61,282 nt of DNA from Pirellulales bacterium (GCA_022451045.1 JAKUOW010000008.1:1-61282); one strand, 5' to 3'; numbered from the stretch's first letter, positions 35,229 through 46,175 are shown. Notes: generated by a model from the sequence alone, not told the origin. A program made the numbers and translations.

Positions 35229-36512
35229 CTACTCACGTAACTGAAACAATTTCTTAAGTGCGTCCAGCAAACCATGCTCAAGGCCCTTGCTGGCGTCATC
35301 GCGCAGAGATTCAAGCGGCGGATGAAGTAATTTATTGACCAGCCGGTCAAAAGAGACCTCGAGTTCCTTCTTGCCTTGTTCGCCAAGCTCGCCAAGTACT
35401 TCCAGCTTATTGAGAAGCCTTGCCAGTTCATCCTGTTTGATAGAGTCAGCCTGTTCCCTCAGCTGTTTCACCCAAGGAATGGTCGTCCGATGGGTTAGCT
35501 CAGCCATGAACTTGGCAGTTTCGGCTTCCACGATTTCCTGTGCTTTTGGTAACTCTCGCTGCCGCGCCCTTTGGTTTTTGTCGCAAACAGCCTGTAAATC
35601 ATCAATGGAGTACAGATAAACACCAAGTTCGTCACCAATCGCGGGCTCGAAGTCACGGGGAACAGCGAGGTCCAAGACAAATAACGGCCGTTGAAAGCGC
35701 TTCTGGGAAATATCCTTGTAGTGGTCTATGGTTACGATTGGTTTATTGGCGCCGGTTGTTGAGACGACCAGATCAGCTTTAATCAACAGCGGATCCAGCA
35801 TTTCCCACGGTTGAGCCTTGCCAGCTGTCCGGCTTGCCAGATCTTCAGCGCGCTCGATACTTCTGTTCACGATATGTATATCGGTGGCATTTAAGTCGAT
35901 AAGGTACTGGAGCGTCTCTTCACCCATCTCTCCGGCACCGATGACCAAAATGGTCTTATCATCAAAGCGTTCGAAAAATTGGCTGGCAAAATCAGCGACC
36001 GCCACGCTTGGAATGCTGATCCGTCGTTTATGTAAGGCCGTTTCCGTCGCAATTCGTTTTGCGACGCGGAGTGCAGCCTGAAACGACGCATGCGTTAGAG
36101 GGCCGGTGAAATCGCCATCATTAGCCATTTCATATGCCTGTTTGACCTGAGATAGGATCTGAGCCTCACCAACAACCATGCTGTCTAGGCTTGCGGCGGT
36201 GGTAAATAAATGACGAATGGCCTCTTCACCGGAAAGCTGGCGAAGCTCCGAAGCGATATCAGTGGGGTTTAGCCCATGATAGGCTGCGAAAAAGTCCACA
36301 ACTTCTTCATGCGATGGACACACAGCAGACTTTTCCGATGCTGTGTAAAGTTCTACCCGGTTACATGTTGATAGCAACACGGCTTCGATTCCAGGGTGCG
36401 TCTTTTGGAATCGATCGAGTGCGTCGGGCACTTGATTCGGCTGAAATGCCAGCCGCTCGCGGAATTCAATATCCGTGGTGTGATGATTACAGCCAATTAC
36501 CTGAACTTTCAT
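35229..36512 (-). CDS. hemA: Glutamyl-tRNA reductase
   Basis: The 427-residue enzyme converts glutamyl-tRNA to glutamate-1-semialdehyde, the first step of C5 heme synthesis. The catalytic Cys50 lies in LLSTCNRVELY, and the NADPH fold shows VIGAGEMGEETLQYL. The C-terminal helical dimerisation domain is present. Start ATG 36512 overlaps the stop of the upstream cytochrome-assembly-type gene by 4 nt, so the two are coupled. Confidence 0.95.
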   Translation of the reverse strand: MKVQVIGCNHHTTDIEFRERLAFQPNQVPDALDRFQKTHPGIEAVLLSTCNRVELYTASEKSAVCPSHEEVVDFFAAYHGLNPTDIASELRQLSGEEAIRHLFTTAASLDSMVVGEAQILSQVKQAYEMANDGDFTGPLTHASFQAALRVAKRIATETALHKRRISIPSVAVADFASQFFERFDDKTILVIGAGEMGEETLQYLIDLNATDIHIVNRSIERAEDLASRTAGKAQPWEMLDPLLIKADLVVSTTGANKPIVTIDHYKDISQKRFQRPLFVLDLAVPRDFEPAIGDELGVYLYSIDDLQAVCDKNQRARQRELPKAQEIVEAETAKFMAELTHRTTIPWVKQLREQADSIKQDELARLLNKLEVLGELGEQGKKELEVSFDRLVNKLLHPPLESLRDDASKGLEHGLLDALKKLFQLRE

Positions 36513-37408
36513 GTGTCGGCCTCCTGTTGAGAGACTTCCACACCACTTGTCGCGGTGGTGTTGCTGGCGTGATCGCCGAGGATCACAAACATCAGCACAA
36601 AAGCGAGGAATACAAAGCTTGCTATGGTCAGGTATGCAATTTTCTGACCCTGTCTGGCCGGCCGATAAACATATTCAAATATTGACGTCGCGATTAGCCA
36701 CAAAAATAAAGCAGCAGAGGAAATAATGGCGGCATTTGTCCATGGGATGCCTGCTTCACTCCCGGAGTGCCGCTGCACGTTGATGATGATCCCAGAGAGC
36801 AATCCGATTGCAAGCAAGGCTGTGGACAGCCACAGAGTACGTCGATTGCAATTTTGCAGCCATTCGAGGCTGGGCAGCCGAAAGCCTGCGCGTGGGGGCA
36901 GTTTGTGTTTCAGCCTGTATGCCTGTATCAGGTACATAATGCCCGCCACAAACCCTAGTGCCACGGAAATGGTACCAGCGAGCAATGAAAAACCATGTAT
37001 CGCCGACCATGTTGTGGTATTTGTTTTGTCAAAGCCGGTAGCGTCATCGGCGGCCATGGCGATCAGGATCAAGGCTAGGATTACCGGCAAGAAAAATACA
37101 CCAAAAGCATTTTCCGGGCGACGCAGGGCGATGGCGAGGTAAATGACGGCCAATCCAAGCGAGACGATAAGGCACCATTGCTGCCAGCTGGCGATAGGGG
37201 TGCCACCATCGGCGGCCTTCATTTTTAGCCATATAAACGTGCCATGGGCAAATAAGCCGGCAATGGTGATTAGAACGATGATGGCCCATCGCACGGGAAC
37301 TCGAAAGAAGATACGCGAAACTTCAAGGATCATCGTGATCGCATAGCTAAATGCAAAACACGACAAAGAAATTCGCGACATCCAGTCAGCGCCTAATAAG
37401 CTGAACAT
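36509..37408 (-). CDS. HemX/CcsA-like cytochrome c assembly membrane protein
   Basis: The 299-residue protein has about eight predicted transmembrane helices, for example MILEVSRIF/WAIIVLITIAGLFAHG, LIVSLGLAVIYLAIAL-type segments and GTISVALGFVAGIMYLIQAY. It matches the HemX/CcsA family, in which HemX is linked to heme synthesis control and CcsA to heme delivery in cytochrome c maturation. The WWD heme-binding motif of full CcsA is not seen, and the gene order next to hemA supports a HemX-like role. It overlaps hemA by 4 nt. Confidence 0.75.
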   Translation of the reverse strand: MFSLLGADWMSRISLSCFAFSYAITMILEVSRIFFRVPVRWAIIVLITIAGLFAHGTFIWLKMKAADGGTPIASWQQWCLIVSLGLAVIYLAIALRRPENAFGVFFLPVILALILIAMAADDATGFDKTNTTTWSAIHGFSLLAGTISVALGFVAGIMYLIQAYRLKHKLPPRAGFRLPSLEWLQNCNRRTLWLSTALLAIGLLSGIIINVQRHSGSEAGIPWTNAAIISSAALFLWLIATSIFEYVYRPARQGQKIAYLTIASFVFLAFVLMFVILGDHASNTTATSGVEVSQQEADT

Positions 37409-37593
37409 GGCTTTCCGTGCTTAGGTGTGATTATGGGTACAAACGATGATTGCTGGCGCATTAATGCCAGCCATTCTTATTCTAGTTATGGACTTAGAGG
37501 ATGTCAGTGGTCTTCTCCGGCCAAAGAATACCAATGCATGACCACGGAAGAACTTGGCAAGCACCGTAAAAGGCCATGGCTGAGAATTGTCAC

Positions 37594-38655
37594 CTATTCC
37601 AGGCCGTAATCGCGGATCTTCTTATGCAATGTGTTTCGGTTGATCCCGAGTTTCGCTGCTGCACGGGTTTGAACACCATCGCAGGCCTTTAGGACCTGCT
37701 CGATTAGTTCCTTTTCAACCCGATCTACAACCTTGCCGTGCAGGTTCTCCTCCTCCTCGGCACTACTAGCCAGTCCTTCTTGGACGACCAGATTAGCAAG
37801 TGTATCCAGATCTGCCTTAATAGCTGTTGATCCCGATGTAACCGCTTCGGCAATCGCACTGGTGTCGGTCACCGCAGGAGGCAGCAGCTCCATTGTAAAC
37901 TCGTCGCCCGTGGCCATTACGACAGCCCGTTCTACGTAATTTTGAAGCTCCCGGACATTGCCGGGCCAATGATAATTCTGTAGCGCATGGACCACGTCAC
38001 GCTGGATATGAACAACGTATCTATCGTTGATTTCGTTGTAGTGATTTAAGAAGAACGTTACTAACTCCGGTATATCATCGCGGCGCTCGCGTAGCGGCGG
38101 AATGACAACTGGGACCACATTAAGACGCCAGTAAACGTCTTCTCTGAAAAGCCCTTCGCGAACCAGATCCATGAGGTCACGGTTGCTGGCCGCAAGGATC
38201 CGTGTGTCCACTTCGATGGTTTGGGTATCGCCAACACGCTCCAACTGACGCTCTTGCAGGACACGCAACAACTTTACTTGTAGCTGTAAGGTGGTGGAGT
38301 TGATTTCGTCCAGAAAAATTGTGCCCATGTGAGCGGCCTCAAATCGGCCGGTACGATTGTTAACAGCTCCGGTAAAGGAGCCTCGCACATGCCCAAACAG
38401 TTCACTCTCAAGCAGGTTCTCACTGAGAGCACCACAATTGACTTTTACGAATGGACCACTTTTTCGATTACTGAGCTGATGGATGGCATTTGCAATCAGC
38501 TCTTTTCCCGTGCCGGTTTCACCTAGGAGCAAGACCGAGGCATCACTTTTTGCAACTTGGCGCGTAAGCTGATAGACCCTTTTCATCGGTTCGCTTGAAC
38601 CAATAATCCCGGGCAGAGAGCCGGAGTCATTCGGTGGAGACAGATCGGCATTCAT
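37594..38655 (-). CDS. Sigma-54-dependent activator lacking a receiver domain
   Basis: The 353-residue protein consists of a central AAA+ domain with GETGTGKE (Walker A), GSFTGA (a Ser variant of the GAFTGA loop that contacts sigma-54), GTIFLDEI (Walker B) and a PGNVRELQN segment. A Fis-type helix-turn-helix follows with AAAKLGINRNTLHKKI near the C-terminus. No receiver or PAS domain precedes the AAA+ domain; only about 15 residues do. Such activators open promoters with -24/-12 elements and are usually controlled by a partner protein. It lies upstream of hemX-hemA on the same strand, 185 bp away; targets are unknown. Confidence 0.9.
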   Translation of the reverse strand: MNADLSPPNDSGSLPGIIGSSEPMKRVYQLTRQVAKSDASVLLLGETGTGKELIANAIHQLSNRKSGPFVKVNCGALSENLLESELFGHVRGSFTGAVNNRTGRFEAAHMGTIFLDEINSTTLQLQVKLLRVLQERQLERVGDTQTIEVDTRILAASNRDLMDLVREGLFREDVYWRLNVVPVVIPPLRERRDDIPELVTFFLNHYNEINDRYVVHIQRDVVHALQNYHWPGNVRELQNYVERAVVMATGDEFTMELLPPAVTDTSAIAEAVTSGSTAIKADLDTLANLVVQEGLASSAEEEENLHGKVVDRVEKELIEQVLKACDGVQTRAAAKLGINRNTLHKKIRDYGLE

Positions 38656-38775
38656 GATCAGTGGAGGCTAGTCATCATCCTTATGACTAAATCAATAACA
38701 GTCCATGGCACTGATTATTGATAACTGGGCAAAAGCATCAACCTGCAAAGTGCAACAATCTATGAAACGAGGTGC

Positions 38776-41115
38776 TTATTCTCCTGAATCACTGCTCGTT
38801 TCAGGCTGTGCGCTGACTCGAGCTTCCATTGCATCGAGAATAAAGCCAAGTATATCAATCGTTGCGTCGTCTAGTCCAAGGCTTCGGTTGTACAAGTCAT
38901 ATTGGGCTAGTACTTCTGGTCTCGTTAACAACGTACCATGCTTGTCAATGTTTTCCTTGAACGCCTTGGCCGCAGTTTTACGGAGGCTGATATCCACACC
39001 CGGATTGCTTGCTAATAATACCAATGCTTTCTGAGCCACGGGACTCGGAATATGTTGTAAGGCCTCCGCAGCTGCCGACGAAATGTTGGGTGTGAACAAG
39101 GCCTCACTTATGTACTTCGTGTGCCGCTGGAGGTTATAGAATTCGTACTTGCTATCGCCAAGAACCATCGTGGCCCATCTGATGGCTCGCTCGGACTGCT
39201 CAAATCGCTCGTTGATTGTAATCCCCTGATACTGTGCTGTTTGCAGGAAGCGGCGAGCGTGGCGAAGCAGTGAGTCCACGCTGTTCGGTGAAGCGATACA
39301 AAAAGTGGCGTCATCACGCTTGGCAATCCTTGCGCCCGCACCATCTTTTGGGTTATCTGAAACGATGGCAATTGGAATCTCAGCAGTTCGCGGTTGGCTG
39401 CGTAGCAATTGCACGACATCCTGAATGGGAGGATTTTGGATCGTTTCGCCAACGAGAATGAACTCGTAGTCCGAACTCCTAAGGGCACTAAACACTAAGT
39501 CCCTTCCGGTAGTTGCCCGATCACCGCTGTAACCCATTTGTCCCAGCAATCCAATCCAAAACTGGCTCTTTGTTCCCGTTACATCTCCGGTCAACACCTT
39601 TCGAACTCCTGCCGTGGAAATGAAATAGGCGAGACTCTCTCCAACAAAAGTAGAGCCGGCAAAGGGTTGCTGCGGGTCAAGCTTAAGGATTGTTTCGGTA
39701 GCAGCCAGCCGCAATCGACGATTCGGGTGCTGGGCAATCTCGACGAGCAGGGAAGGCTGCCCATTCACACCGGCGACCAATTCCGTCGAGCCGATGTCGC
39801 CGAGAATCTCTGTTGCGGCAATCGCAGCGGGAAATCGCCTATCCGCAAGGCTGCTTTCAAGTACCTCAACGATAAACTCCACTCCATGACTCGCCGCATC
39901 CGCCCCCGGACTGCCATCGGCCATATCCAATGCGTTATCCAGACCGTTGGTTACTTTGGTTTCTTCTAACAACGAACGGTAATGCATTAACCGATATTCT
40001 TCGTTTTCCGGATCAAGCTTGTAGAGGTCCGCAGCCACCTGTGCAACATCGATAAGGCTGCCAACGCGGACGTCGTATGATTGCATAGTGATAGATTGAG
40101 CAGCGTTATCCCATTTCCAGACGGCGATCTTCATGTTTTCATCGGGAAGAGCATCGATGTTTCCCTCAAGGTAGTAATCCAGCCGCGTCCGCAGATATTC
40201 TTCGGCATCCTGATTCGTTGGAAGTGAACCGACAAGCCGCACGAGTGCTTTTCGAGCAGCTTGCCCAACGACAGTTTGATCGTCGTTCACAATTGCATGT
40301 GAAAGCAGTGCAGCGGCGATTCGCGTCTCCCTCAAGTAGCTCAGCACTTCGATGACGTTTGCTACCTGAGCTTCGTGGCTTGAACCAAGATACCCAACAA
40401 GTGGGTCTCTGGTATGACTGCCCATAATAACCAGAGCTCGACGAATGGTCTGGAAGCGATCTTCCAAGGTGGGGTCTTTAAACATGTCCGCTAATGCAAT
40501 GGCCGAGGGAGTCCCTTTCCGTCGCAGTTCTTTGATGGCAAGTTGTTGTTCAGATGGCTTGTCGCTTTCCAAAAGAGTAAGGATCTGGTCGAGATTGGAT
40601 GTGTCGTCATATCGCTGCCTGATCGCCTGACGAATGATGCTACTTAATTGTGCACCCTCTGGCTGTAGATCTTCTTCTATGGCTAACTCGTGAAGCACGA
40701 CGGCATCCAACACATCTGTTAGCGGCGCTAGCTGTGTTGCATCGAAATTACCGTCGATAAGCGTCCGCATGAATTTTCTGGCAACGTCTTCACGGCCTAG
40801 TTGAACGCAGGTTCGTATGGCTTCAGCCAGCGGCTGGGGCTCGGTAGGGTTTTGATCAAGCAAGATTTTAATTGCCAGATCTGTTTCTTGAGCGGGTGCG
40901 TCGGCTGAATTCGCCGGGCCTGGATTGGGTGCGGCAGCAGGTGTCCCACCAGCATTTGGGGGCGCTCCAAATGGGTTATTTGGCTGGGCAATAGCCGCGG
41001 AGCTCAGGAAAAAAATCCCAAAAAAAACAGTCGCCAGGCGCGAAAAAAGCGCACGTTTCGGTGTACACGCACGGCATTGCAAGATCGCATTAGATCGATA
41101 ACCCATTAATCTCAC
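38776..41115 (-). CDS. Secreted HEAT-repeat protein with pseudo-receiver-like domain
   Basis: The 779-residue protein has an N-terminal hydrophobic export signal (about 28-43, ending AIAQ), then a Pro/Asn-rich linker and helical HEAT-like repeats (from about 175, for example EQQLAIKELRRKGTPSAIALADMF and TRDPLVGYLGSSHEAQVANV). Around 530-640 the sequence EFILVGETIQNPPIQDV...IPIAIVSDN resembles a response-regulator receiver fold but lacks the phospho-acceptor Asp, which would be expected where VGE occurs. More HEAT-type helices follow. The role is unknown; HEAT arrays normally bind proteins or nucleic acid. Confidence 0.6.
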   Translation of the reverse strand: MRLMGYRSNAILQCRACTPKRALFSRLATVFFGIFFLSSAAIAQPNNPFGAPPNAGGTPAAAPNPGPANSADAPAQETDLAIKILLDQNPTEPQPLAEAIRTCVQLGREDVARKFMRTLIDGNFDATQLAPLTDVLDAVVLHELAIEEDLQPEGAQLSSIIRQAIRQRYDDTSNLDQILTLLESDKPSEQQLAIKELRRKGTPSAIALADMFKDPTLEDRFQTIRRALVIMGSHTRDPLVGYLGSSHEAQVANVIEVLSYLRETRIAAALLSHAIVNDDQTVVGQAARKALVRLVGSLPTNQDAEEYLRTRLDYYLEGNIDALPDENMKIAVWKWDNAAQSITMQSYDVRVGSLIDVAQVAADLYKLDPENEEYRLMHYRSLLEETKVTNGLDNALDMADGSPGADAASHGVEFIVEVLESSLADRRFPAAIAATEILGDIGSTELVAGVNGQPSLLVEIAQHPNRRLRLAATETILKLDPQQPFAGSTFVGESLAYFISTAGVRKVLTGDVTGTKSQFWIGLLGQMGYSGDRATTGRDLVFSALRSSDYEFILVGETIQNPPIQDVVQLLRSQPRTAEIPIAIVSDNPKDGAGARIAKRDDATFCIASPNSVDSLLRHARRFLQTAQYQGITINERFEQSERAIRWATMVLGDSKYEFYNLQRHTKYISEALFTPNISSAAAEALQHIPSPVAQKALVLLASNPGVDISLRKTAAKAFKENIDKHGTLLTRPEVLAQYDLYNRSLGLDDATIDILGFILDAMEARVSAQPETSSDSGE

Positions 41116-41169
41116 CTCAAGTCCCCTAGTTTAACATGCCACTTGGCAGCTGGGTCGCATTAGGCATCG

Positions 41170-41194
41170 TAAGTGCTTAATAGACAAGCACTTA
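41170..41194. terminator. 9-bp stem-loop after argH
   Basis: TAAGTGCTT (41170-41178) and AAGCACTTA (41186-41194) pair perfectly around 7 nt, 20 bp past the argH stop and ahead of the HEAT gene on the minus strand. There is no T-tract, so termination by this element alone is uncertain. Confidence 0.45.
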
Positions 41195-41214
41195 AGCCCG
41201 TAGAGGCCTGATTG

Positions 41215-42609
41215 TTAAGATAACCCTAGACGGCTTTTCCACTGCTCTATCTGGGCTTTTACCTGCTCTGGAGCTGTCGAACCATAGCTCTTAAAGGCTC
41301 CAACAGCATTTTTAACACCCAGTACCCCTAGTACATTATCGTCCAACTTGGGGTCAAGCTTCGCAAACTCCTCGATAGGAAGTTCAGCTAATTGAACACC
41401 TCTTTTGGCGGCCTCGCCAACTAAGGAGCCGACCATGTGGTGAGCGGACCTCTGTGGAATGCCAAGCTGTATCAAGTATTCCATTAATGAAGTCGCATCG
41501 AGATATCCTTCTTCGATTCGAGCATTGATGGATTGAGTCTTTAATGTTGCACCGGCGACAAGGGGCGCCGCGATCTCAAGGCACGCAATGACCGTGTCGA
41601 CGATATCAAACAGAGCCGGCTTATCTTCCTGAAGGTCACGGTTGTAGGCGAGGGGTAAGCCTTTAACGAGGACTAGCAAAGTTTGTAGGTTACCGATAGA
41701 GCGAGCAGTTTTGCCTCGAATAAGCTCCAGCACATCTGGGTTCACCTTTTGAGGCATAATCGATGAGCCTGTACAGAATTCATGCGGCAAATCGATAAAG
41801 TCAAATTCAACGGTTTTCCAGAGTATCCACTCTTCCGCCCACGTACTTAGATGTGTGGAGATTACAGATAGCGCAAAAGCGGCTTCAAGCACGAAGTCGC
41901 GATCACTGGAAATGTCAATGCTGTTGGCAGCAACCAGCTCGAATCCCAATCGTTTAGCGACATTTTCGCGGTCAATTGGAATGGAAGTGCCGGCCAGCGC
42001 CGCTGCTCCTAGGCTGAGCGTGTTTACTCGTTTTCGACAATCAGCAATTCGCTCTCGATCTCGCTGAAACTTCTCCGTGTAAGCAAGCCAATAGTGATTG
42101 GCCAGTACGGGCTGTGCCCGTTGGAGATGCGTATAGGCTGGTAGGATCGTATCCGCGTCCTGAGCGCAACGCCCAACGAAAGACTTCTGTAAGCTTGAAA
42201 GAGCCTGATCAATATGATCGAGTGCGTCACGCAACCACAATCGCAAATCTGTACTAACCTGGTCGTTTCGGCTGCGGCCCGTATGCAGCTTTCGCCCAAC
42301 ATCTCCGAGCTTATCAATCAATTCCTGTTCGATGTGCATGTGGATATCTTCGAGCGATATCGAGGTGGCGAATTCGCCGTCATCGATCGTCTGCTTAATT
42401 TCTAACAGCGTCGCTTCGATGCTGGCAGCTTCGTCGCCGGTGAGTACACCCACGTCAGCAAGCATATTGGCATGAGCAATGGAGCCTTGAATGTCGTGCG
42501 CATACAAACGCTGGTCGAAGCTCACGCTTTCGGTGAACTGCTCAACACGTTTATCAGCGGCGGAGTCAAATACTCCGGATCTTGAAGGGGAGGCCACGGT
42601 ATTACTCAT
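41215..42609 (-). CDS. argH: Argininosuccinate lyase
   Basis: The 464-residue enzyme splits argininosuccinate to arginine and fumarate. It carries the fumarase/aspartase-superfamily signature GSSIMPQKVNPDVLE around the catalytic Ser loop, plus HTGRSRNDQVSTDLRLW and YTHLQRAQPV, which are the ArgH-specific motifs. Length is normal. It lies 102 bp after carB on the same strand; both feed arginine and pyrimidine metabolism. Confidence 0.96.
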   Translation of the reverse strand: MSNTVASPSRSGVFDSAADKRVEQFTESVSFDQRLYAHDIQGSIAHANMLADVGVLTGDEAASIEATLLEIKQTIDDGEFATSISLEDIHMHIEQELIDKLGDVGRKLHTGRSRNDQVSTDLRLWLRDALDHIDQALSSLQKSFVGRCAQDADTILPAYTHLQRAQPVLANHYWLAYTEKFQRDRERIADCRKRVNTLSLGAAALAGTSIPIDRENVAKRLGFELVAANSIDISSDRDFVLEAAFALSVISTHLSTWAEEWILWKTVEFDFIDLPHEFCTGSSIMPQKVNPDVLELIRGKTARSIGNLQTLLVLVKGLPLAYNRDLQEDKPALFDIVDTVIACLEIAAPLVAGATLKTQSINARIEEGYLDATSLMEYLIQLGIPQRSAHHMVGSLVGEAAKRGVQLAELPIEEFAKLDPKLDDNVLGVLGVKNAVGAFKSYGSTAPEQVKAQIEQWKSRLGLS

Positions 42610-42711
42610 TCACGAAGTGATTACGAATCAGGTGATGAAACACCCATGAACGGTTTATGCTATTTAGCAGCAGCCGGTTTATTCAAGTGAGGAAATTCAC
42701 AAATGGTCTTG

Positions 42712-45700
42712 TTACAGTCGTTCTTGTAGTGACTGAACAGCCATTTCTTCTTCACAAAGAGCTTCCATTGCTTTTACAGCTGCTTCTGCGGCCTGAATCG
42801 TGGTGATACACGAAACGCCGTGGTGGACGGCTGCAGCACGAATTTTTCCTTCATCCGTTCTGGCGCCCTTACCGTTGGGCGTGTTAAGCACCAGTGATAC
42901 CTCACCATCAATCAGATGATCGATAAGGTTTGGATGGCCTTCCGCAATCTTCTTGACACGCTGCACAGGGATTCCGGTCTCTTCGATCCGACGGGCAGTT
43001 CCTTCTGTTGCCATCAAGTTGAAATTCATTGCATGAAGCCGTTGTGCCAAGTCAGTAATCGTGTCTTTGTGACGCTGTGTTACGCTTAGGAAGATATTGC
43101 CTTCTTTAGGCAGAATCACTCCAGCCGCCAATTGGCTCTTGGCAAAAGCGATGGAGAATCGTTCGCTAACACCCATTACTTCACCCGTACTGCGCATTTC
43201 CGGGCCAAGGATAATGTCCACGCCGACGAACTTACGGAAGGGGAAGACACTTTCTTTGACGCTTACGTGCGATGGAATGGGCGCTTTTTCAATTCCAAGC
43301 TCATCCAGAGTTTGACCGGCCATGACCTGTGTCGCGATGCGGGCAACGGGCAATCCCGTTGCCTTTGCAACAAATGGCACTGTCCGGCTGGCACGAGGAT
43401 TTACTTCCAGAACATAGACATTCATCTGACCGTCTTCTTTTTTGACGGCGTATTGAACATTCATAAGCCCGATGACTTTAAGATCCATCGCTAATGCAAC
43501 GGTTGCTTCCCGGATGGCTTCTACAACCGGCCCGGGAAGGCTGTAGGGCGGAATAGCACATGCGGAGTCGCCGGAATGCACGCCAGCCTCTTCAATGTGC
43601 TCCATGATGCCCGACACGACGACGCGCTCGCCATCACAAATTGCGTCGACATCCACTTCTGTCGCATCTTCGAGGAACCGGTCGATCAAAACAGGCTGAC
43701 CTTGGGCAACAACAAATGCTTCAGCGACGTAACGGTCAAACTGAGCAGAGTCATAACATATTTCCATAGCTCGGCCACCGAGCACAAAGCTCGGACGCAC
43801 CAGTGAAGGGAAGCCGATTTTGGTTGCTTCCATTCGTGCCTGATCCATATTCCGTGCAATTCCGTTGGCAGGCTGACGCAACTCCAATCGTTCTAGAAGC
43901 TGTTGGAATTTTTCACGGTCTTCTGCCGCCTCAATCGTATCGACACTTGTTCCGATAATGGGGACACCAGCATTTTGTAATCCGCGAGCCAGATTAAGAG
44001 GTGTCTGGCCTCCGAATTGAACTATAACGCCGTCAGGCTGGACGCGATCGCAAATGTTTAGCACATCTTCGGTGGTGAGTGGCTCAAAGAAGAGCAGGTC
44101 ACTGGTGTCGTAGTCGGTGCTTACGGTTTCCGGGTTTGAGTTGACCATGATCGACTCAATTCCCATATCACGCAGTGCAAAGCTGGCGTGGCAACAGCAA
44201 TAGTCGAACTCGATACCCTGTCCGATACGATTTGGGCCACCACCTAAGATCATGATTCTTCGTTGATCGGGATCTTTTGCCGGAGTTTCGTCCTCATCTT
44301 CATAGGTGGAGTAGTAATACGGCGTGTATGCTTCAAACTCTGCAGCGCAGGTATCAACCGACTTAAAAGTAGCCGCGATGCCCTGATCCAAACGCCACTT
44401 GCGAATGTCTATCTCTGTCTTGCCAAGTAATGTTGCCAGTTGGCGATCAGAAAAACCAAACCGCTTGGCCGTACGCAATAGATCGTAGTCCACCGAATCA
44501 ATGTCGCCTTTTTCCCGCAACACATCTTCCGTCTCTACGATTTCCCGCAGGTGATCCAAGAACCAGTAGTCGATCCCCGTGATGTTGTAGATTTCCTCAT
44601 TTGAAAAGCCCTGCTTCATGGCATATCGCAAGTGCCACACGCGTTCGGAATTCGGTGTGGAAAGTTTTGCACGGATGTCATCTTCCGATGGCTGCAGTTC
44701 TGTTCCCCAGAGATCCTTGCCATCACACCCAAAGCCAAAGCTCCCGACTTCCAGCCCACGCAGGGCCTTTTGAAAGGATTCCTTAAAGGTACGTCCGATG
44801 GCCATCGTTTCGCCGACACTCTTCATTTGAGTGGTGAGCGTGGCATCTGCTTCGGGGAACTTCTCAAATGCAAATCTTGGGATCTTGGTGACAACGTAGT
44901 CGATCGTTGGTTCGAAACAAGCGAGTGTTTCACGAGTAATATCGTTTGCCAGTTCGTGCAGGCGATAGCCGACGGCGAGCTTGGCGGCAATTTTTGCGAT
45001 GGGGAAGCCGGTTGCTTTACTTGCCAGAGCACTCGATCGGCTTACACGCGGATTCATCTCGATGACGATCATCCGACCATCGGTGGGATTGATAGCGAAT
45101 TGGATATTGGAACCACCGGTTTCAACGCCGATTTCCCGGATGACTGCCAGACTGGCGTCACGCATTCGTTGATATTCTTTATCCGTTAACGTCTGAGCCG
45201 GTGCGACGGTGATCGAGTCACCCGTGTGGACTCCCATGGGGTCGAAGTTCTCAATGGCACAAATAATGACGACGTTGTCATCCATATCCCGCATCACTTC
45301 CATTTCATACTCTTTCCATCCGATGATGGATTCTTCGAGCAAGACTTCAGTGACGGGAGACTGATCTAGTCCCGAACGGACGAGAGCATCGAATTCCTCG
45401 CGGTTGTATGCAATGGCTGAACCTGAGCCACCCATAGTAAAGCTGGGCCGAACGACCATTGGCAATCCAAGCTTTTGAAGAACTTCACGTGCTTCTTCGA
45501 TGGTGTTGACCGTTTCACCGGTACAAACATCCAAGCCGATTTTTTCCATGGCCTTTTTGAAGCGGTCACGATCTTCGGCTTTGTCGATTACATCAGCAAT
45601 CGCACCGATCATTTCGACTCCGTACTTTTCCAGTACGCCGTTGGATGAAAGGTCCATCGCCACATTCAGCCCGGTTTGTCCGCCGAGAGTGGGAAGCAGG

Positions 45701-45954
45701 GCGCAGGGGCGCTCCTTTTCGATGACCTTTGCCACGATTTCCCAGGTGAGTGGTTCGATATAGGTACTATCAGCCTGACTAGGGTCAGTCATGATCGTGG
45801 CCGGATTGGAATTAACCAATACAACCTCGTAACCTTCTTCACGAAGTGCCTTACAGGCTTGTGTTCCAGAATAGTCAAATTCACAGGCCTGACCGATAAC
45901 AATCGGCCCGGACCCAATGAGCAGGATCTTTTTTATGTCGTCGCGACGCGGCAA
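42712..45954 (-). CDS. carB: Carbamoyl-phosphate synthase large subunit
   Basis: The 1080-residue enzyme is full length. It has the N-terminal ATP-grasp ([34 protein letters not shown]), an oligomerisation region, the second ATP-grasp ([35 protein letters not shown]) and the C-terminal MGS-like regulatory domain that binds nucleotide effectors. Carbamoyl phosphate feeds pyrimidine and arginine synthesis, and argH lies downstream while dihydroorotase lies further upstream. carA is not in the window. Confidence 0.97.
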   Translation of the reverse strand: MPRRDDIKKILLIGSGPIVIGQACEFDYSGTQACKALREEGYEVVLVNSNPATIMTDPSQADSTYIEPLTWEIVAKVIEKERPCALLPTLGGQTGLNVAMDLSSNGVLEKYGVEMIGAIADVIDKAEDRDRFKKAMEKIGLDVCTGETVNTIEEAREVLQKLGLPMVVRPSFTMGGSGSAIAYNREEFDALVRSGLDQSPVTEVLLEESIIGWKEYEMEVMRDMDDNVVIICAIENFDPMGVHTGDSITVAPAQTLTDKEYQRMRDASLAVIREIGVETGGSNIQFAINPTDGRMIVIEMNPRVSRSSALASKATGFPIAKIAAKLAVGYRLHELANDITRETLACFEPTIDYVVTKIPRFAFEKFPEADATLTTQMKSVGETMAIGRTFKESFQKALRGLEVGSFGFGCDGKDLWGTELQPSEDDIRAKLSTPNSERVWHLRYAMKQGFSNEEIYNITGIDYWFLDHLREIVETEDVLREKGDIDSVDYDLLRTAKRFGFSDRQLATLLGKTEIDIRKWRLDQGIAATFKSVDTCAAEFEAYTPYYYSTYEDEDETPAKDPDQRRIMILGGGPNRIGQGIEFDYCCCHASFALRDMGIESIMVNSNPETVSTDYDTSDLLFFEPLTTEDVLNICDRVQPDGVIVQFGGQTPLNLARGLQNAGVPIIGTSVDTIEAAEDREKFQQLLERLELRQPANGIARNMDQARMEATKIGFPSLVRPSFVLGGRAMEICYDSAQFDRYVAEAFVVAQGQPVLIDRFLEDATEVDVDAICDGERVVVSGIMEHIEEAGVHSGDSACAIPPYSLPGPVVEAIREATVALAMDLKVIGLMNVQYAVKKEDGQMNVYVLEVNPRASRTVPFVAKATGLPVARIATQVMAGQTLDELGIEKAPIPSHVSVKESVFPFRKFVGVDIILGPEMRSTGEVMGVSERFSIAFAKSQLAAGVILPKEGNIFLSVTQRHKDTITDLAQRLHAMNFNLMATEGTARRIEETGIPVQRVKKIAEGHPNLIDHLIDGEVSLVLNTPNGKGARTDEGKIRAAAVHHGVSCITTIQAAEAAVKAMEALCEEEMAVQSLQERL

Positions 45955-46042
45955 CTCGCTAATCCCCTATGCAAGGTGGTCATGGGTACGTGTACAAAAT
46001 TTCCCCAATTTAACCCACTAAGTCCGGTTCTTACAAGGAGGT

Positions 46043-46073
46043 AGCCCGCAGTTATGTCACATAACTGCGGGCT
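46043..46073. terminator. 14-bp perfect stem-loop between DUF1501 and carB
   Basis: AGCCCGCAGTTATG and CATAACTGCGGGCT pair perfectly around a TCA loop. The element is in the 221-bp gap after the second DUF1501 stop and upstream of carB, on the minus-strand transcript. The GC-rich base with long stem suggests a transcription terminator of the DUF1501 unit, although no T-run follows on either strand. It could also be an operator or a carB leader structure. Confidence 0.55.
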
Positions 46074-46175
46074 AGTTTGAAATAAGAGTGAGCAATACCC
46101 TTACACACTGCGCGCAGGGGTTCAGATACGGACGTCGTAATGACATCTGACTCAAGAATTAATGACGTCTAGTGA

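Noticed and set aside
44632-45189. A 185-residue plus-strand frame inside carB
   Set aside because: It is antisense to conserved carB sequence and has no start signals.
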